From Psychrobacter sp. FDAARGOS_221 (GTDB lineage Bacteria; Pseudomonadota; Gammaproteobacteria; Pseudomonadales; Moraxellaceae), in NCBI RefSeq assembly GCF_002313155.2, contig NZ_NWFK02000001.1, forward strand, positions 2,108,001 to 2,172,000: a stretch of 64,000 bases of DNA, in the 5' to 3' direction. Position 1 is the stretch's first letter. Every line of letters starts with the position of its first letter. Made by a program: the position numbers and the translations under genes. Under the pieces are notes generated by a model. It had not been told where the DNA came from and made no database searches. It saw nothing but the letters and a program-made list of their open reading frames with translations. Positions 8,001-15,040 of this stretch are shown here, in pieces.

Positions 8001-10801
8001 TATTCGACTTAGCGGTTAACACTGATGGCACGACCATTACTAAAGATGATGATGGCAACATCATGGCAAACACCTCACCTATCACCACAGATAGCAGTGG
8101 CTTAGTAAATACTCCAGCGAATCCAAAAGCCCTAGCCACTTCAGGTGATATTGCTAACGCCATTAATAACTCAGGTTTTAATGTCATTGCTGCAGGTAAT
8201 GAAACGGGTGCCCAAACAACATTAGTTAAGCCAAGTGAAACAGTGACCTATGCTGCTGGTGATAACCTAACAGTTGCTCAAGACGGCACTACGTTCACCT
8301 ATGCCACTGCGAAAGATGTGGTGTTTGATAGTATGACTGCTGGGCCGGTGGTTATTAACAGTACTGGCATCAATGCAGGTAATACTAAAATTACTAATGT
8401 TGCCCCAGGTACTGATGCAACCGATGCAGTAAATGTGAGTCAGTTAAACGATACCAATACCAATGTAGCTAAAGGCTTTAATATTGGTGATGGTGATACT
8501 GACAATAATTATGCATTAGGCGATACCGTTGACTTTACTGAAGCTGACGGCAATATATTAACGACCACAACAGCAACTGGTGTTGAATTTGGTTTAGCGA
8601 ATGTCGTAACCGTCGGTACATCTAATCCTGTTACTATCAATGGTGATGCTGGTACCGTTAATGGCCTAACCAATACCACTTATGACCCTGCTAATATCGT
8701 AACCGGTCAAGCTGCCACAGAAGATCAGCTGCAACAAGCGGCGGCGGCTTCACAAGAAAAAGTGACCTCTGAAGATGGCTCTATTAAAGTTACTGAATCT
8801 GTAGATGCAACGACAAAAGCTAAAACCTTTGATGTATCGGTTAACACCGATGGTACAACCATCACTAAGGATGCTGATGGCAATCTTACTGCGAACACAA
8901 ATGGCTTTATACCAGACAGTAACGGTACAGTAATGGCAAACACGCCTAGTGCCCTAGCCACTTCAGGTGATATCGCAAATGCTATTAACAGCTCAGGTTT
9001 TACCGTTAAAGCCAATGGTGATGCAGGCGAGCTGATTAATCCAAGTAATGAAGTTGAATTCATTGACGGTAAGAATGTCGCTATTACTCGCGATGGTGGT
9101 CAGTTTACCGTTGCAACTAAAGCAGACGTTGATTTTGATAATGTCACTGTTGGTCCGGTAACGATTAATAAAGACACAGGCATTGATGCTGGCGATACCG
9201 TTATTACTAATGTTAAAGCAGGCACAGCTGACACTGATGCAGTAAATGTGAGTCAGTTAAAAACTCAGGTAGCATCAGCTAAAACTGAAGTCAAGGGTGG
9301 TACTAATATTGCCAATGTTACTGAATCTGCAGGCGCTAATGGCCAAACCGTATACACGGTAAATGCTAAAGGCACTACTGTGTCATCAGATAGCTTAGAT
9401 GTGTCGCAAACGGTAGATTCAACAACGAATACAACTGACTATAAAGTAGAGCTTACGGCAGATGATAAAGCCAGCCTAGATAAAGCAGACAGCGCTTTAC
9501 AAACGGTTGTGACTCAGATTGATGGTGGAAATGTTAAAACCATTGATAAAGATAACAACACAGCGAACTTTGTCACTGGCAAAAACATCAAGCTTGAAGA
9601 TGACGGTAAAGGCGGTATCAAAGTATCAACCGCTGATGATGTGACCTTCACTAACGTTACCTCAGAGAATGTTGCTGCAGACAATATGACTGTAGAGAAT
9701 GTCGGTGATACGCCAAACTCAGTGACTAACAAGCAGTATGTTGATGATGGTCGCACACAAGTGAAATCTAGCAATGGTACTGTGTCCGTGACTAAGACGT
9801 CTTCTGGCAACGCCAATGTATACGACTTGTCTGTAGATTCACAAGGTGTGATGAACAACTCACAATTGCCAGTTGTTTATACAGATGCCGAGGGTAACAA
9901 AGTCTATAAGCAAGCTGATGGCACCTTTAATACTGCTATCAATGGCTCGGGAGACATGGTTAATGCTGGAGAGATTATCACTAGCATTAATAGCGCTGAT
10001 GGTTCTACCACCACACCGACCAAGCTTAGCAATGTCGCTGATGGTGAAATTAGTGCAACATCTAAAGATGCGGTTAATGGCTCACAGTTATTCGCTACCA
10101 ATGAAAAAGTTGAGAAAAACGCAGGGGATATCGCTACTAACGCCGGTAATATCGCTAACAACACCACCAATATTGCGGGTAATACCGCAAGCATTAACAA
10201 AGGGTTAAACCTTGGTGATGGCGTGACCGCGAATAATTATCAGCTTGGAGATACTGTTGAAGTCACGGGTGATAGCAATATCACGACTTCTACCACGGCA
10301 AAAGGTGTTGAAGTTGGCTTAGCAAAAGACATCACTGTTGATAGCGTAACCGCAGGCAATACTACGGTTAACAACGAAGGTGTTGTGGTCAAAGCTCCCG
10401 CTAATGATGCGGGTCGTACAGATGTAGCTGTTACAGCACAAGGACTTAATAACGGCGGTAATACTATCACTAACCTTGCTCCAGGTATTAAACCTACCGA
10501 TGCAGTTAACGTTAGCCAGTTAAGCGATCTTGGTTATAAGCTAAGTAATAAGATTGATGACATAGAAGACGATGCCAACGCAGGTGTTTCTTCAGCCATG
10601 GCAATGGCAGCATTGCCACAAGCGTATCTGCCTGGTAAGAGTATGTTGACTGGTGGTATGGCGTCTTATAATGGAGAGGCTGCGGTTGCTGTTGGTCTGT
10701 CTAAGTTGTCAGATAATGGTCGTTGGGTATTTAAGATCAGTGGTAGTGCCGATACAGAAGGTAACGCCGGTGGTGCAGTCGGTGCAGGCTTCCATTTTTA
10801 A
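2009..10801 (+). CDS. Giant trimeric autotransporter adhesin (YadA/Ata-like, type Vc secretion)
   Basis: This 2930-residue protein is probably exported by the Sec route, trimerised in the outer membrane and used for adhesion or biofilm. It opens with an extended signal peptide region (MNHIYKVV, RSTGVFKAV, then a hydrophobic core ending near AASPAFG). Residues ~50-290 carry loose G-D-x-N-x-V repeats. Next come several YadA-head blocks with A-x-A-x-G-x-x-S type 14-residue repeats, interspersed with neck motifs (ITNVAAG...TDAVNVSQL). About eleven neck-like motifs occur, near residues 330, 614, 864, 1178, 1537, 1711, 1854, 2129, 2401, 2674 and 2821. The C-terminal ~90 residues are a YadA anchor with coiled coil and four beta strands, ending in FHF. 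The ribosome site AAGGCG precedes the ATG at 2009. Its neighbour is a TpgA-like lipoprotein. The ligand is unknown. Confidence 0.95.
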   Translation: MNHIYKVVKCRSTGVFKAVPEFAKSGKKSKSVSIAAASFAMAMAASPAFGSGIIAGQGNVWDNATHMILGDRNEITGELHDIYGDDNVVEGGESHLVTGDGNIVESDTFNNTILGDDNTVEQFAENNTVVGNGTTVGLNANNITSVGNDNEYVDGPSKAAVLGSRNTIDGLGSDRNTITGFENVVTAVDTFTAGNGNLMDADRSAIVGFESDIQVGSEDSYLMGSNASISYESSKSVALGSDSKIGELSPNAVALGSGASVVDELPDAVALGSQSIADRAALTIPTTSDSAITDFSTNNVYAFLDDTAVTDTVKGTLSAVSVGNDDSTRQITNVAAGSLDTDVVNVSQLRNVATNLDKNTYFHVNDGTNAGTGNAATNLGKVDEAAGATGESTLAAGINARARGAKTVAVGLNSGAFGTESVTIGNNARTHPNAIQGYQGVAIGSNAYVKDKRGVAIGGNASAAGSSVSIGPDSTSTTGGSALGHRSNSGVRGVSVGQVSKSTTDAVAVGYESSASGARGIAIGRRAGAASSNSISVGAFSRATSDFGVALGNNSIANRAALSGASTSETPILKSNQVYSLDEASQTDKEAIGNTVKGSYGALSVGNATNTRQIANVAAGSEDSDAVNVSQLKAVANASDETYFHVNTGSNTGGDANTNLGSIEEAAGATAKGAITVGVNASATGESSVAIGQSATATNGGSLAFGESSQSTGANSIAMGEAAQSLGNNTIAIGADSNADTTYATALGRATSATGSGSTAIGGGTNNGAATANGSGATAIGGGYNSNPGANAAGTRSLALGNASSATFDDSIALGSQSITSVDAGVTGANPLGAPVADLTNSTWTSTRAAVSVGDVSNNITRQITSVAAGTEATDAVNVAQLESVAEGADRQTYFHVNDGTNAGTGDATTNLGGIEEAAGATENGALAAGIEASAGYINATAVGTQAKATGEDSVSIGYLAGSGANSSGNNTAYVGYKAGENAAGTYNVAVGADAGAEVTGDNNAALGVDAGRNITGDNNVSFGRNTNVNAVGSSNVSIGNLAGSNLEGDSNISIGNNTNNGVKGLTNGIAIGNGAKSEKNVGIALGNLAKSQAVFATAIGHNSTASGSSSVAIGPLAKSIQTGSVALGQSSVADTAAGVTGVNPLGAPVADLTNSTWRSTRAAVSVGDISKNITRQITSVAAGTEATDAVNVAQLESVAEGANRQTYFHVRNADQSNTGTGDATNNLGSIDDAAGATGLTSVAAGERAIASGDRGVAVGFAAAALGQDTTAVGYRATAQDMQGVAVGYRTEANGTGSTSLGSQSGRGSTGNAQTNVGALAGAYANGYSNTSLGMQAGSGTANNNNTGHDNVSVGYQTGSTVTGSWNTAIGSQSGRKVTGAQNTAVGRWSGQNVTGADNSTLGVRSGQNITGKDNVALGAGAGNSIVGSTNIAIGESAGNNIGSTDASVSSTISIGERAQANNESSIAIGTSAIASTDNSVALGANSVANRDVPTVSGYDMATETNSTLETPVWRATRAAVSVGDVDGETSITRQITSVAAGSEDTDAVNVAQLKTARTEVEAGTNVTDVVSEVGDDGQTIYTVNADGTTASAGSNAVKVTKGTKDTNNVTDYAVDLSQDSKDSLAKADSALQTVITQIDGSDVKTLTKDANTANFVTGDNMVLSDDGNGGIEVATAKDVTFDSVTADKVTVGPVTINKDTGINAGDTVITGVAPGTISDTSTDAINGSQLNTVQDLANRELTFTGNTNADTDNNGTQQQLGSTLNIIGSTTAIGGLSEDTSAETAGTEYSATNLQTVVTDGQVQVQMSDNPIFKDVTADSVTTGNTTLNSDGVTIANGPSLTNTGLDNAGQTITNVAAGTADTDAVNVSQLKDTNTNVAKGFNVGDGNTDNNYALGDTVNFTEADGNVLTTTTATGVEFGLANVVNVGKAKPVTINGDAGTVNGLTNTTYDPANIVTGQAATEDQLQQAAAASQEEVTSEDGSITVATTQNTDGADVFDLAVNTDGTTITKDDDGNIMANTSPITTDSSGLVNTPANPKALATSGDIANAINNSGFNVIAAGNETGAQTTLVKPSETVTYAAGDNLTVAQDGTTFTYATAKDVVFDSMTAGPVVINSTGINAGNTKITNVAPGTDATDAVNVSQLNDTNTNVAKGFNIGDGDTDNNYALGDTVDFTEADGNILTTTTATGVEFGLANVVTVGTSNPVTINGDAGTVNGLTNTTYDPANIVTGQAATEDQLQQAAAASQEKVTSEDGSIKVTESVDATTKAKTFDVSVNTDGTTITKDADGNLTANTNGFIPDSNGTVMANTPSALATSGDIANAINSSGFTVKANGDAGELINPSNEVEFIDGKNVAITRDGGQFTVATKADVDFDNVTVGPVTINKDTGIDAGDTVITNVKAGTADTDAVNVSQLKTQVASAKTEVKGGTNIANVTESAGANGQTVYTVNAKGTTVSSDSLDVSQTVDSTTNTTDYKVELTADDKASLDKADSALQTVVTQIDGGNVKTIDKDNNTANFVTGKNIKLEDDGKGGIKVSTADDVTFTNVTSENVAADNMTVENVGDTPNSVTNKQYVDDGRTQVKSSNGTVSVTKTSSGNANVYDLSVDSQGVMNNSQLPVVYTDAEGNKVYKQADGTFNTAINGSGDMVNAGEIITSINSADGSTTTPTKLSNVADGEISATSKDAVNGSQLFATNEKVEKNAGDIATNAGNIANNTTNIAGNTASINKGLNLGDGVTANNYQLGDTVEVTGDSNITTSTTAKGVEVGLAKDITVDSVTAGNTTVNNEGVVVKAPANDAGRTDVAVTAQGLNNGGNTITNLAPGIKPTDAVNVSQLSDLGYKLSNKIDDIEDDANAGVSSAMAMAALPQAYLPGKSMLTGGMASYNGEAAVAVGLSKLSDNGRWVFKISGSADTEGNAGGAVGAGFHF
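4496..4701 (+). repeat. Long direct repeat in adhesin head, copy A1
   Basis: This block covers the end of one head module and its neck. It recurs 942 bases downstream, and about 93 bases (4583-4675) are identical in the two copies. The match extends with scattered changes on both sides. The two are likely recent duplicates or are kept alike by gene conversion. Confidence 0.85.
5438..5643 (+). repeat. Long direct repeat in adhesin head, copy A2
   Basis: Second copy of the block at 4496-4701, offset by 942 bases and in the same reading frame (942 is divisible by 3). Loss or gain of one unit would therefore keep the adhesin in frame. Confidence 0.85.
7570..7957 (+). repeat. Long direct repeat in adhesin stalk, copy B1
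   Basis: A ~390-base neck-plus-stalk module (DTNTNVAKGFN, then an acidic N-rich stretch, then TEDQLQQAAAASQE). It recurs 822 bases later with few differences. The offset is a multiple of 3. Confidence 0.88.
8392..8779 (+). repeat. Long direct repeat in adhesin stalk, copy B2
   Basis: Second copy of the module at 7570-7957. Differences are mostly synonymous, apart from a small variable patch (NVGKAKPVT versus TVGTSNPVT). It suggests modular growth of the stalk by duplication. Confidence 0.88.
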
Positions 10802-10823
10802 TCGGAAATCAAACTAGCGAAAG

Positions 10824-10854
10824 CACGCACACTTTGATATTTAAAGTGTGCGTG
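10824..10854 (+). other. Hairpin between the adhesin and tpgA-like genes
   Basis: A perfect 12-bp inverted repeat (CACGCACACTTT / AAAGTGTGCGTG) with a 7-base loop lies 22 bases after the adhesin stop. No run of T follows, so it is probably not a full terminator. It may protect the 3' end of the long adhesin message, or partly attenuate transcription so that the two proteins are made in different amounts. Confidence 0.75.
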
Positions 10855-10896
10855 ACCTAAATATCAAAATAACAACGATTCAAATAAGGAAGTTTT

Positions 10897-11727
10897 ATGA
10901 AACACGCACATAGCAGTAAATTAAAAGGTATCGGTATCGCCTCACTGGCGTTATTGGCAATGACAGGCTGTATGGGAACCAAGTATCTGAGTCAAGGGAT
11001 TAGCGACGACGGACATGTACAGCAGAAAGACATTGTTTTTCCAGATATTGAAGATGCTTGGCAACATCAGGGTCAATTTGCGAACAGCGAAAACCTTTCA
11101 AAAATTAGACCTGGCGTTGCCAAAGATGAGCTGTATCAGCTCATCGGACGCCCTCACTTTAGCGAGGCTCAGTATGCTCGAGAGTGGGATTATATTATGA
11201 AGTTTTATATGCCTGATGACTCGGTCAAAATATGTCAATACAAAGTGATTTTTGATAAAGACTATCGTGGTCAAGAATTCTATTGGAAACCGGCTGATTG
11301 TCCGCCACAGCAGGCTGAGACAGTTGCTGCAGCACCTGAGCGTATTAATTTAAGTGCAGATGCTTTGTTTGCGTTCGATAAGTGGCAAACCCAGGATATG
11401 TTACCTCAGGGTCGCAATGAGTTAGATGCTTTAGCTGCTAAGCTGAGTGAATATCAACAAATGGGCAAGGCTCAGATTATTATTACAGGTCATACCGATC
11501 ATCTTGGTGATGACATGTATAATATGAACTTATCACAGTTGCGTGCGCAAACGGTACGTAGCTATTTGGCCAGTCGTGGCATTAACCCTGATGCAATGTT
11601 AGCCGTAGGGGCAGGAGAGACTCAACCTGTTACGCAGTGTTCAACAGGTTTATCTCGTGAGCAGGAAATTAATTGCTTGCAGCCAAATCGTCGCGTTACG
11701 TTAGATGTGACAGTTATTCAACAGTAA
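10897..11727 (+). CDS. tpgA: TpgA-like lipoprotein (BamE-like plus OmpA-like domains)
   Basis: This 276-residue protein is probably an outer membrane lipoprotein that ties the adjacent trimeric autotransporter to peptidoglycan, as TpgA does for AtaA in Acinetobacter Tol 5 (family knowledge). A lipoprotein signal ends in LLAMTGC (Cys at ~25). Residues ~60-135 resemble the SmpA/OmlA (BamE) fold (IRPGVAKDELYQLIGRP, then REWDYIMKF). Residues ~155-275 are an OmpA-like peptidoglycan-binding domain (TGHTDHLGDDMYN, LSQLRAQTVRSYL, PNRRVTLDV), with the Asp and Arg that usually contact diaminopimelate. The site AAGGA precedes the ATG. It lies 95 bases after the adhesin on the same strand, probably co-transcribed, and a terminator follows. 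The symbol is by analogy. Confidence 0.85.
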   Translation: MKHAHSSKLKGIGIASLALLAMTGCMGTKYLSQGISDDGHVQQKDIVFPDIEDAWQHQGQFANSENLSKIRPGVAKDELYQLIGRPHFSEAQYAREWDYIMKFYMPDDSVKICQYKVIFDKDYRGQEFYWKPADCPPQQAETVAAAPERINLSADALFAFDKWQTQDMLPQGRNELDALAAKLSEYQQMGKAQIIITGHTDHLGDDMYNMNLSQLRAQTVRSYLASRGINPDAMLAVGAGETQPVTQCSTGLSREQEINCLQPNRRVTLDVTVIQQ

Positions 11728-11755
11728 ACAGATATCACTATTGATTGATGATTTT

Positions 11756-11789
11756 AAAGAGCGCTAACTTGATTAGCGCTCTTTTTTTT
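11756..11789 (+). terminator. Rho-independent terminator of the adhesin/tpgA unit
   Basis: Arms AGAGCGCTAA and TTAGCGCTCT with a 5-base loop are followed by a long T run. It lies ~30 bases after the tpgA-like stop codon. Confidence 0.95.
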
Positions 11790-11891
11790 ATTTTATATTT
11801 TTGACACTCGGTTTTATAAATCGCTATAGTGAGCGTTATTTATTATTTGTCAGCATGTTTTAATCCAATAAAAAGAAGCCAGGTCACATAT

Positions 11892-12794
11892 ATGTTAAAA
11901 ATTGCCTATTCTCCAATCTACGTTTACCAAGTGCCTGAACGACATCGTTTTCCCATGCAAAAATATCCGTTGATTGTGCAGCAGTTATTGCAAGAGAAAA
12001 CCATCAGCACTGACAATTTATTTGCACCCAATAAACTAAGTGAAGAGGAGATACTGACCACGCATACTGAAGAATATTGGCATAAATTAAAAACCCAAAC
12101 CTTGCCACGCAAAGAGGCAAGAGCAATAGGGTTTGAGATGACACCACAGCTGGTGGAACGCGGACGTTACATCGCTCATGCGACGTATGAGTGTGCGCTC
12201 TATGCCAAGCAATATGGCATCTCATTGAATGTGGCAGGCGGCACTCACCATTCGTTTGCCGATCATGGGGAAGGGTTTTGTGTCTTTAATGATGTGTGTA
12301 TTGCTAGCAATTTGCTATTAGCTCGCGGGGAAGCAACGCGTATTTTAATTGTCGATTTGGATGTGCATCAAGGCAATGGCAATGCCAGTATTATGGCCAA
12401 TGAGCCAAGAGTTTTTGTGTTTAGTATGCATGGTGAAAAGAACTATCCATTTCGCAAACAGGCTTCTGATCTAGACATTGATCTAGCAACTGATACTGGA
12501 GACGAAGCCTATCTAGAGCAGTTGCAGCAGACTTTGCCAAAATTAATAGAACAGCATCAGCCTGACATGATTTTTTATCAATCGGCAGTGGATGTATTGG
12601 CAACTGACAAATTAGGAAAACTGGCGTTGACTAAAGAGGGATGTCGGGCACGCGATGAGTTTGTATTACAGCAGGCAAAGATGCATGCCATTCCTATCGC
12701 AGTGGTAATGGGCGGTGGTTATTCTGAGAGTGTCGAGGATGTGGTTGAAGCACACTGCAATACGTTTAGATTGGCGCAGCAGATGTTTTTTTAG
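11892..12794 (+). CDS. Histone-deacetylase-superfamily deacylase
   Basis: A 300-residue member of the zinc-dependent HDAC / acetoin-utilisation (AcuC) / acetylpolyamine amidohydrolase superfamily, predicted to be cytoplasmic. Family motifs are in order: GGTHHSFADHGEGFC, with the His pair of the charge relay and the tyrosine-loop region; VDLDVHQGNGNA, with the Asp and His zinc ligands; SMHGEKNYPF; and QSAVDVLATDKLG, with the third zinc-ligand Asp. The length fits the small bacterial class. The start chosen is the ATG at 11892 (MLKIAYSPIY), where the family's conserved N-terminus begins. An upstream GTG at 11829 would add 21 unlikely residues. It stands alone between two terminator-like hairpins. 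The substrate (protein, polyamine or small amide) cannot be told from sequence. Confidence 0.88.
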   Translation: MLKIAYSPIYVYQVPERHRFPMQKYPLIVQQLLQEKTISTDNLFAPNKLSEEEILTTHTEEYWHKLKTQTLPRKEARAIGFEMTPQLVERGRYIAHATYECALYAKQYGISLNVAGGTHHSFADHGEGFCVFNDVCIASNLLLARGEATRILIVDLDVHQGNGNASIMANEPRVFVFSMHGEKNYPFRKQASDLDIDLATDTGDEAYLEQLQQTLPKLIEQHQPDMIFYQSAVDVLATDKLGKLALTKEGCRARDEFVLQQAKMHAIPIAVVMGGGYSESVEDVVEAHCNTFRLAQQMFF

Positions 12795-12883
12795 TGGTTG
12801 TTAGTGTTGCTATTCTATTGTTGATTAACGTTTTTAACGCCTGTTTTTAGGGCAGTGCTGTACCATTTATAAGCTTAAGCTAA

Positions 12884-12910
12884 GCGCAGCCAAGTCTTAT
12901 TCAGCTGCGC
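12884..12910. terminator. Hairpin between convergent genes
   Basis: A 7-bp GC-rich inverted repeat (GCGCAGC / GCTGCGC) with a 13-base loop lies between the deacylase and the oppositely oriented kinase gene. T runs are weak on both sides, so a role as a shared terminator is only possible. Confidence 0.4.
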
Positions 12911-12953
12911 GGTTCTTAGATTACGGGTTATAATTAGAGAAAATAAGGCGGCT

Positions 12954-14747
12954 CTAAGAGAAGTTAGGTCGCTCTACCTCTACTGTATCATCAACCGGTA
13001 AAAGCACGATAAAGCGAGTGTGACCTTGATAAGTATCGGTGCGAATTCGGCCATTATGCGCTTCTACAATTTGTGATACCAAAGACAAGCCCAGACCTGA
13101 GCCTTTTTTCTTTTGCTGTAAGCGCACAAAAGGACTAAATATCTCTTCTCGTTTGTCTAAAGGAATGCCTTTACCTTGATCAATAACGGCCAGTACAGCG
13201 TATTTAGGCACTTCTACCGGCTCGGCTTTCACACGGCGTAGTCGTCTTGCAAAGCCAGTTTCATTTGACTTAGTGCTGTTATTTTTCGCTTTTTTAGAGG
13301 CGTTCTTTTTGCTATTAGCTTGTGTCTCTGAAGACTCTACAGCAGAAGCGCTCAAGTTGTCACCTTCACTGTGTTCAGTGTTATTTGCACTGATAGAGCC
13401 GTTGGCCTCTTTTAAATCAGTTTGCTCAGTATCATTGCCAGTGCCTGCCTCATTTTGAGCCAAATCATCTTCAGATTCGGAGAGGTCGGCGTTGAGTCTC
13501 AATGCTTCGGCATCGCTTTCGGCTTTCAGTTCTGCTTTATGTGCAGCAATTTTATCAGTCAGTTGTTTTGGTGGTTGCAGCGCATCTTTTTGCTGAACCA
13601 CGCTGTATACCTGAACTTCGATAGGTGGCTCGCCGTGAATCAGGGCGTTATTAAGCAAATTGCGCACTAGGTGAATCAGAAGCTTGGGCTGTCCTTCAAT
13701 CACCAGTGGATCACCGTATAGTGTGGCTTCTGGGTAATGTTGACATTCCTGACTGACCAAGTCATAGAAGTCCAGACGCTCATTTGCCTGTGCAGCATGA
13801 CCGGCGTCCAAACGACTGACCAATAAAATACTCTCTACTAAGTCATTTAATCCAGTAAGATCACGGTTGACTGCTTGAGCGCGTTTATTAAACTGTGCTT
13901 TGGTCTTTTCGGACAGCTCATTGGTCAGCATGTCCATCATTTCAACTTGTAGGCGAATACGAGTAATGGGAGTGCGTAGCTCATGTGAGGCATGCGCCAG
14001 TAGTAGATTATTGGCATTGATTAGTTGCTCAATCTTTTGCGCCGCTTGGTTGAAGCCACGCGCTAAGCTGGCAATCTCATCGTTACCTTCGGCAGGAACA
14101 CGCACGCTAAAGTCACCTTCACCCAGCTGCTCCATTTGCTTGCTCATTTGATTGATACGCCATGTCATAGAGCGTGCGATCTGCCATAGTACCAGTGACA
14201 TTAGCCCGACCAACACAACGGTCCCAGTAAACCAGTTCAATACGGCCCATAGCTCTGAACGCTTCGGAGGATTGCGTGGTTCATACAAGATGGTATAGCC
14301 GCGATCGCTCATGGCAGTCACATGCAAGGTATCTGATGAGAAGAATGCTGGCAGGATGCGCGTCATTAATGACGGGTCTGCAGGCAGCTCTTTAGGCAAG
14401 TCACTGTCATCGGTCTGGATTAATAGATGACCTTGACGATCATACAGTCCCATTTTTGCCTGAAGCGATTCATCGAAGATGTCGAAGCTTTTTTTGATCA
14501 CTGCCAACATAAAACGAGCCTGTAGCAGCTCATTCATAGTGGTCGCATTATCCAACTCATCGACAAAAGGGTCGACTTGAGTGATGATTTGTTTGGCAAG
14601 CACTTCCCAGCGGGCATCGACTGAGTTGTTATGCACCATGTTCATTAGTATTACCATACAGGTGGCGAATAACACTAAGGTCAACATCACACTGGAAAAC
14701 AGCTTACTAAAGACAGATTTAAGACCAAAGCTAGGCATTCGAGGCAT
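12954..14747 (-). CDS. Two-component sensor histidine kinase with insertion in the ATPase domain
   Basis: A 597-residue inner membrane kinase, probably partner of the OmpR-type regulator encoded upstream. Transmembrane segments at ~17-36 and ~167-190 flank a ~130-residue periplasmic sensor. A HAMP linker follows (~190-243). The phospho-accepting His is at ~255 in SHELRTPITR. The N box is NLLNNALIHG (~363-372), G1 is DQGKGI (~523-528) and G2 is GSGLGLSLV (~549-557). Between N box and G1, where ~40 residues are usual, there are ~150 residues, of which ~130 are acidic then lysine-rich low-complexity sequence. All catalytic boxes remain, so it is probably active. ATG at 14747 was chosen; the in-frame ATG at 14738 is also possible. 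General architecture is RstB/CpxA-like and the signal is unknown. Confidence 0.87.
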   Translation of the reverse strand: MPRMPSFGLKSVFSKLFSSVMLTLVLFATCMVILMNMVHNNSVDARWEVLAKQIITQVDPFVDELDNATTMNELLQARFMLAVIKKSFDIFDESLQAKMGLYDRQGHLLIQTDDSDLPKELPADPSLMTRILPAFFSSDTLHVTAMSDRGYTILYEPRNPPKRSELWAVLNWFTGTVVLVGLMSLVLWQIARSMTWRINQMSKQMEQLGEGDFSVRVPAEGNDEIASLARGFNQAAQKIEQLINANNLLLAHASHELRTPITRIRLQVEMMDMLTNELSEKTKAQFNKRAQAVNRDLTGLNDLVESILLVSRLDAGHAAQANERLDFYDLVSQECQHYPEATLYGDPLVIEGQPKLLIHLVRNLLNNALIHGEPPIEVQVYSVVQQKDALQPPKQLTDKIAAHKAELKAESDAEALRLNADLSESEDDLAQNEAGTGNDTEQTDLKEANGSISANNTEHSEGDNLSASAVESSETQANSKKNASKKAKNNSTKSNETGFARRLRRVKAEPVEVPKYAVLAVIDQGKGIPLDKREEIFSPFVRLQQKKKGSGLGLSLVSQIVEAHNGRIRTDTYQGHTRFIVLLPVDDTVEVERPNFS

Positions 14748-15040
14748 AAGGGTATCTAACTATAGGTTGGGTTTATGAGGGTTGGGTGATTCAGCTCAGC
14801 ATTGGCTGCACTTTAAATTAGCCCTGTGCTTTATGCGTTAAGCTGGTACGGTGCAGGTTAAGCTAATAGGGGGCTTGAGGTAATCAGTAGTTTGGTTATG
14901 CATTAGCCGATTATGAGTCTTTATAATTGACCCGGTATAACTGATTCTATATAAGTAAACCCGTTATGAACCGAGTTGTGATAAACACTCCTCGATTCAT
15001 AACAGATTAGCCTATAACCAGCAATAATTGAGACTAGGGC

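Noticed and set aside
4496..8779. Regular DNA repeats that might suggest a CRISPR array or satellite
   Set aside because: The repeats are long, coding, in frame and explained by adhesin modules; there are no short palindromic repeats with unique spacers and no cas genes.
2020..10470. Many antisense and shifted reading frames inside the adhesin gene (for example 7903-8187 and 9904-10200, minus strand)
   Set aside because: They mirror the repetitive composition of the adhesin, lack ribosome sites and domains, and recur at each repeat, as shadows do.
14748..15040. Gap between the regulator and the kinase as a possible small RNA or separate promoter
   Set aside because: Some short repeats (AAGCT, TTATG) are seen but no promoter-terminator pair stands out.
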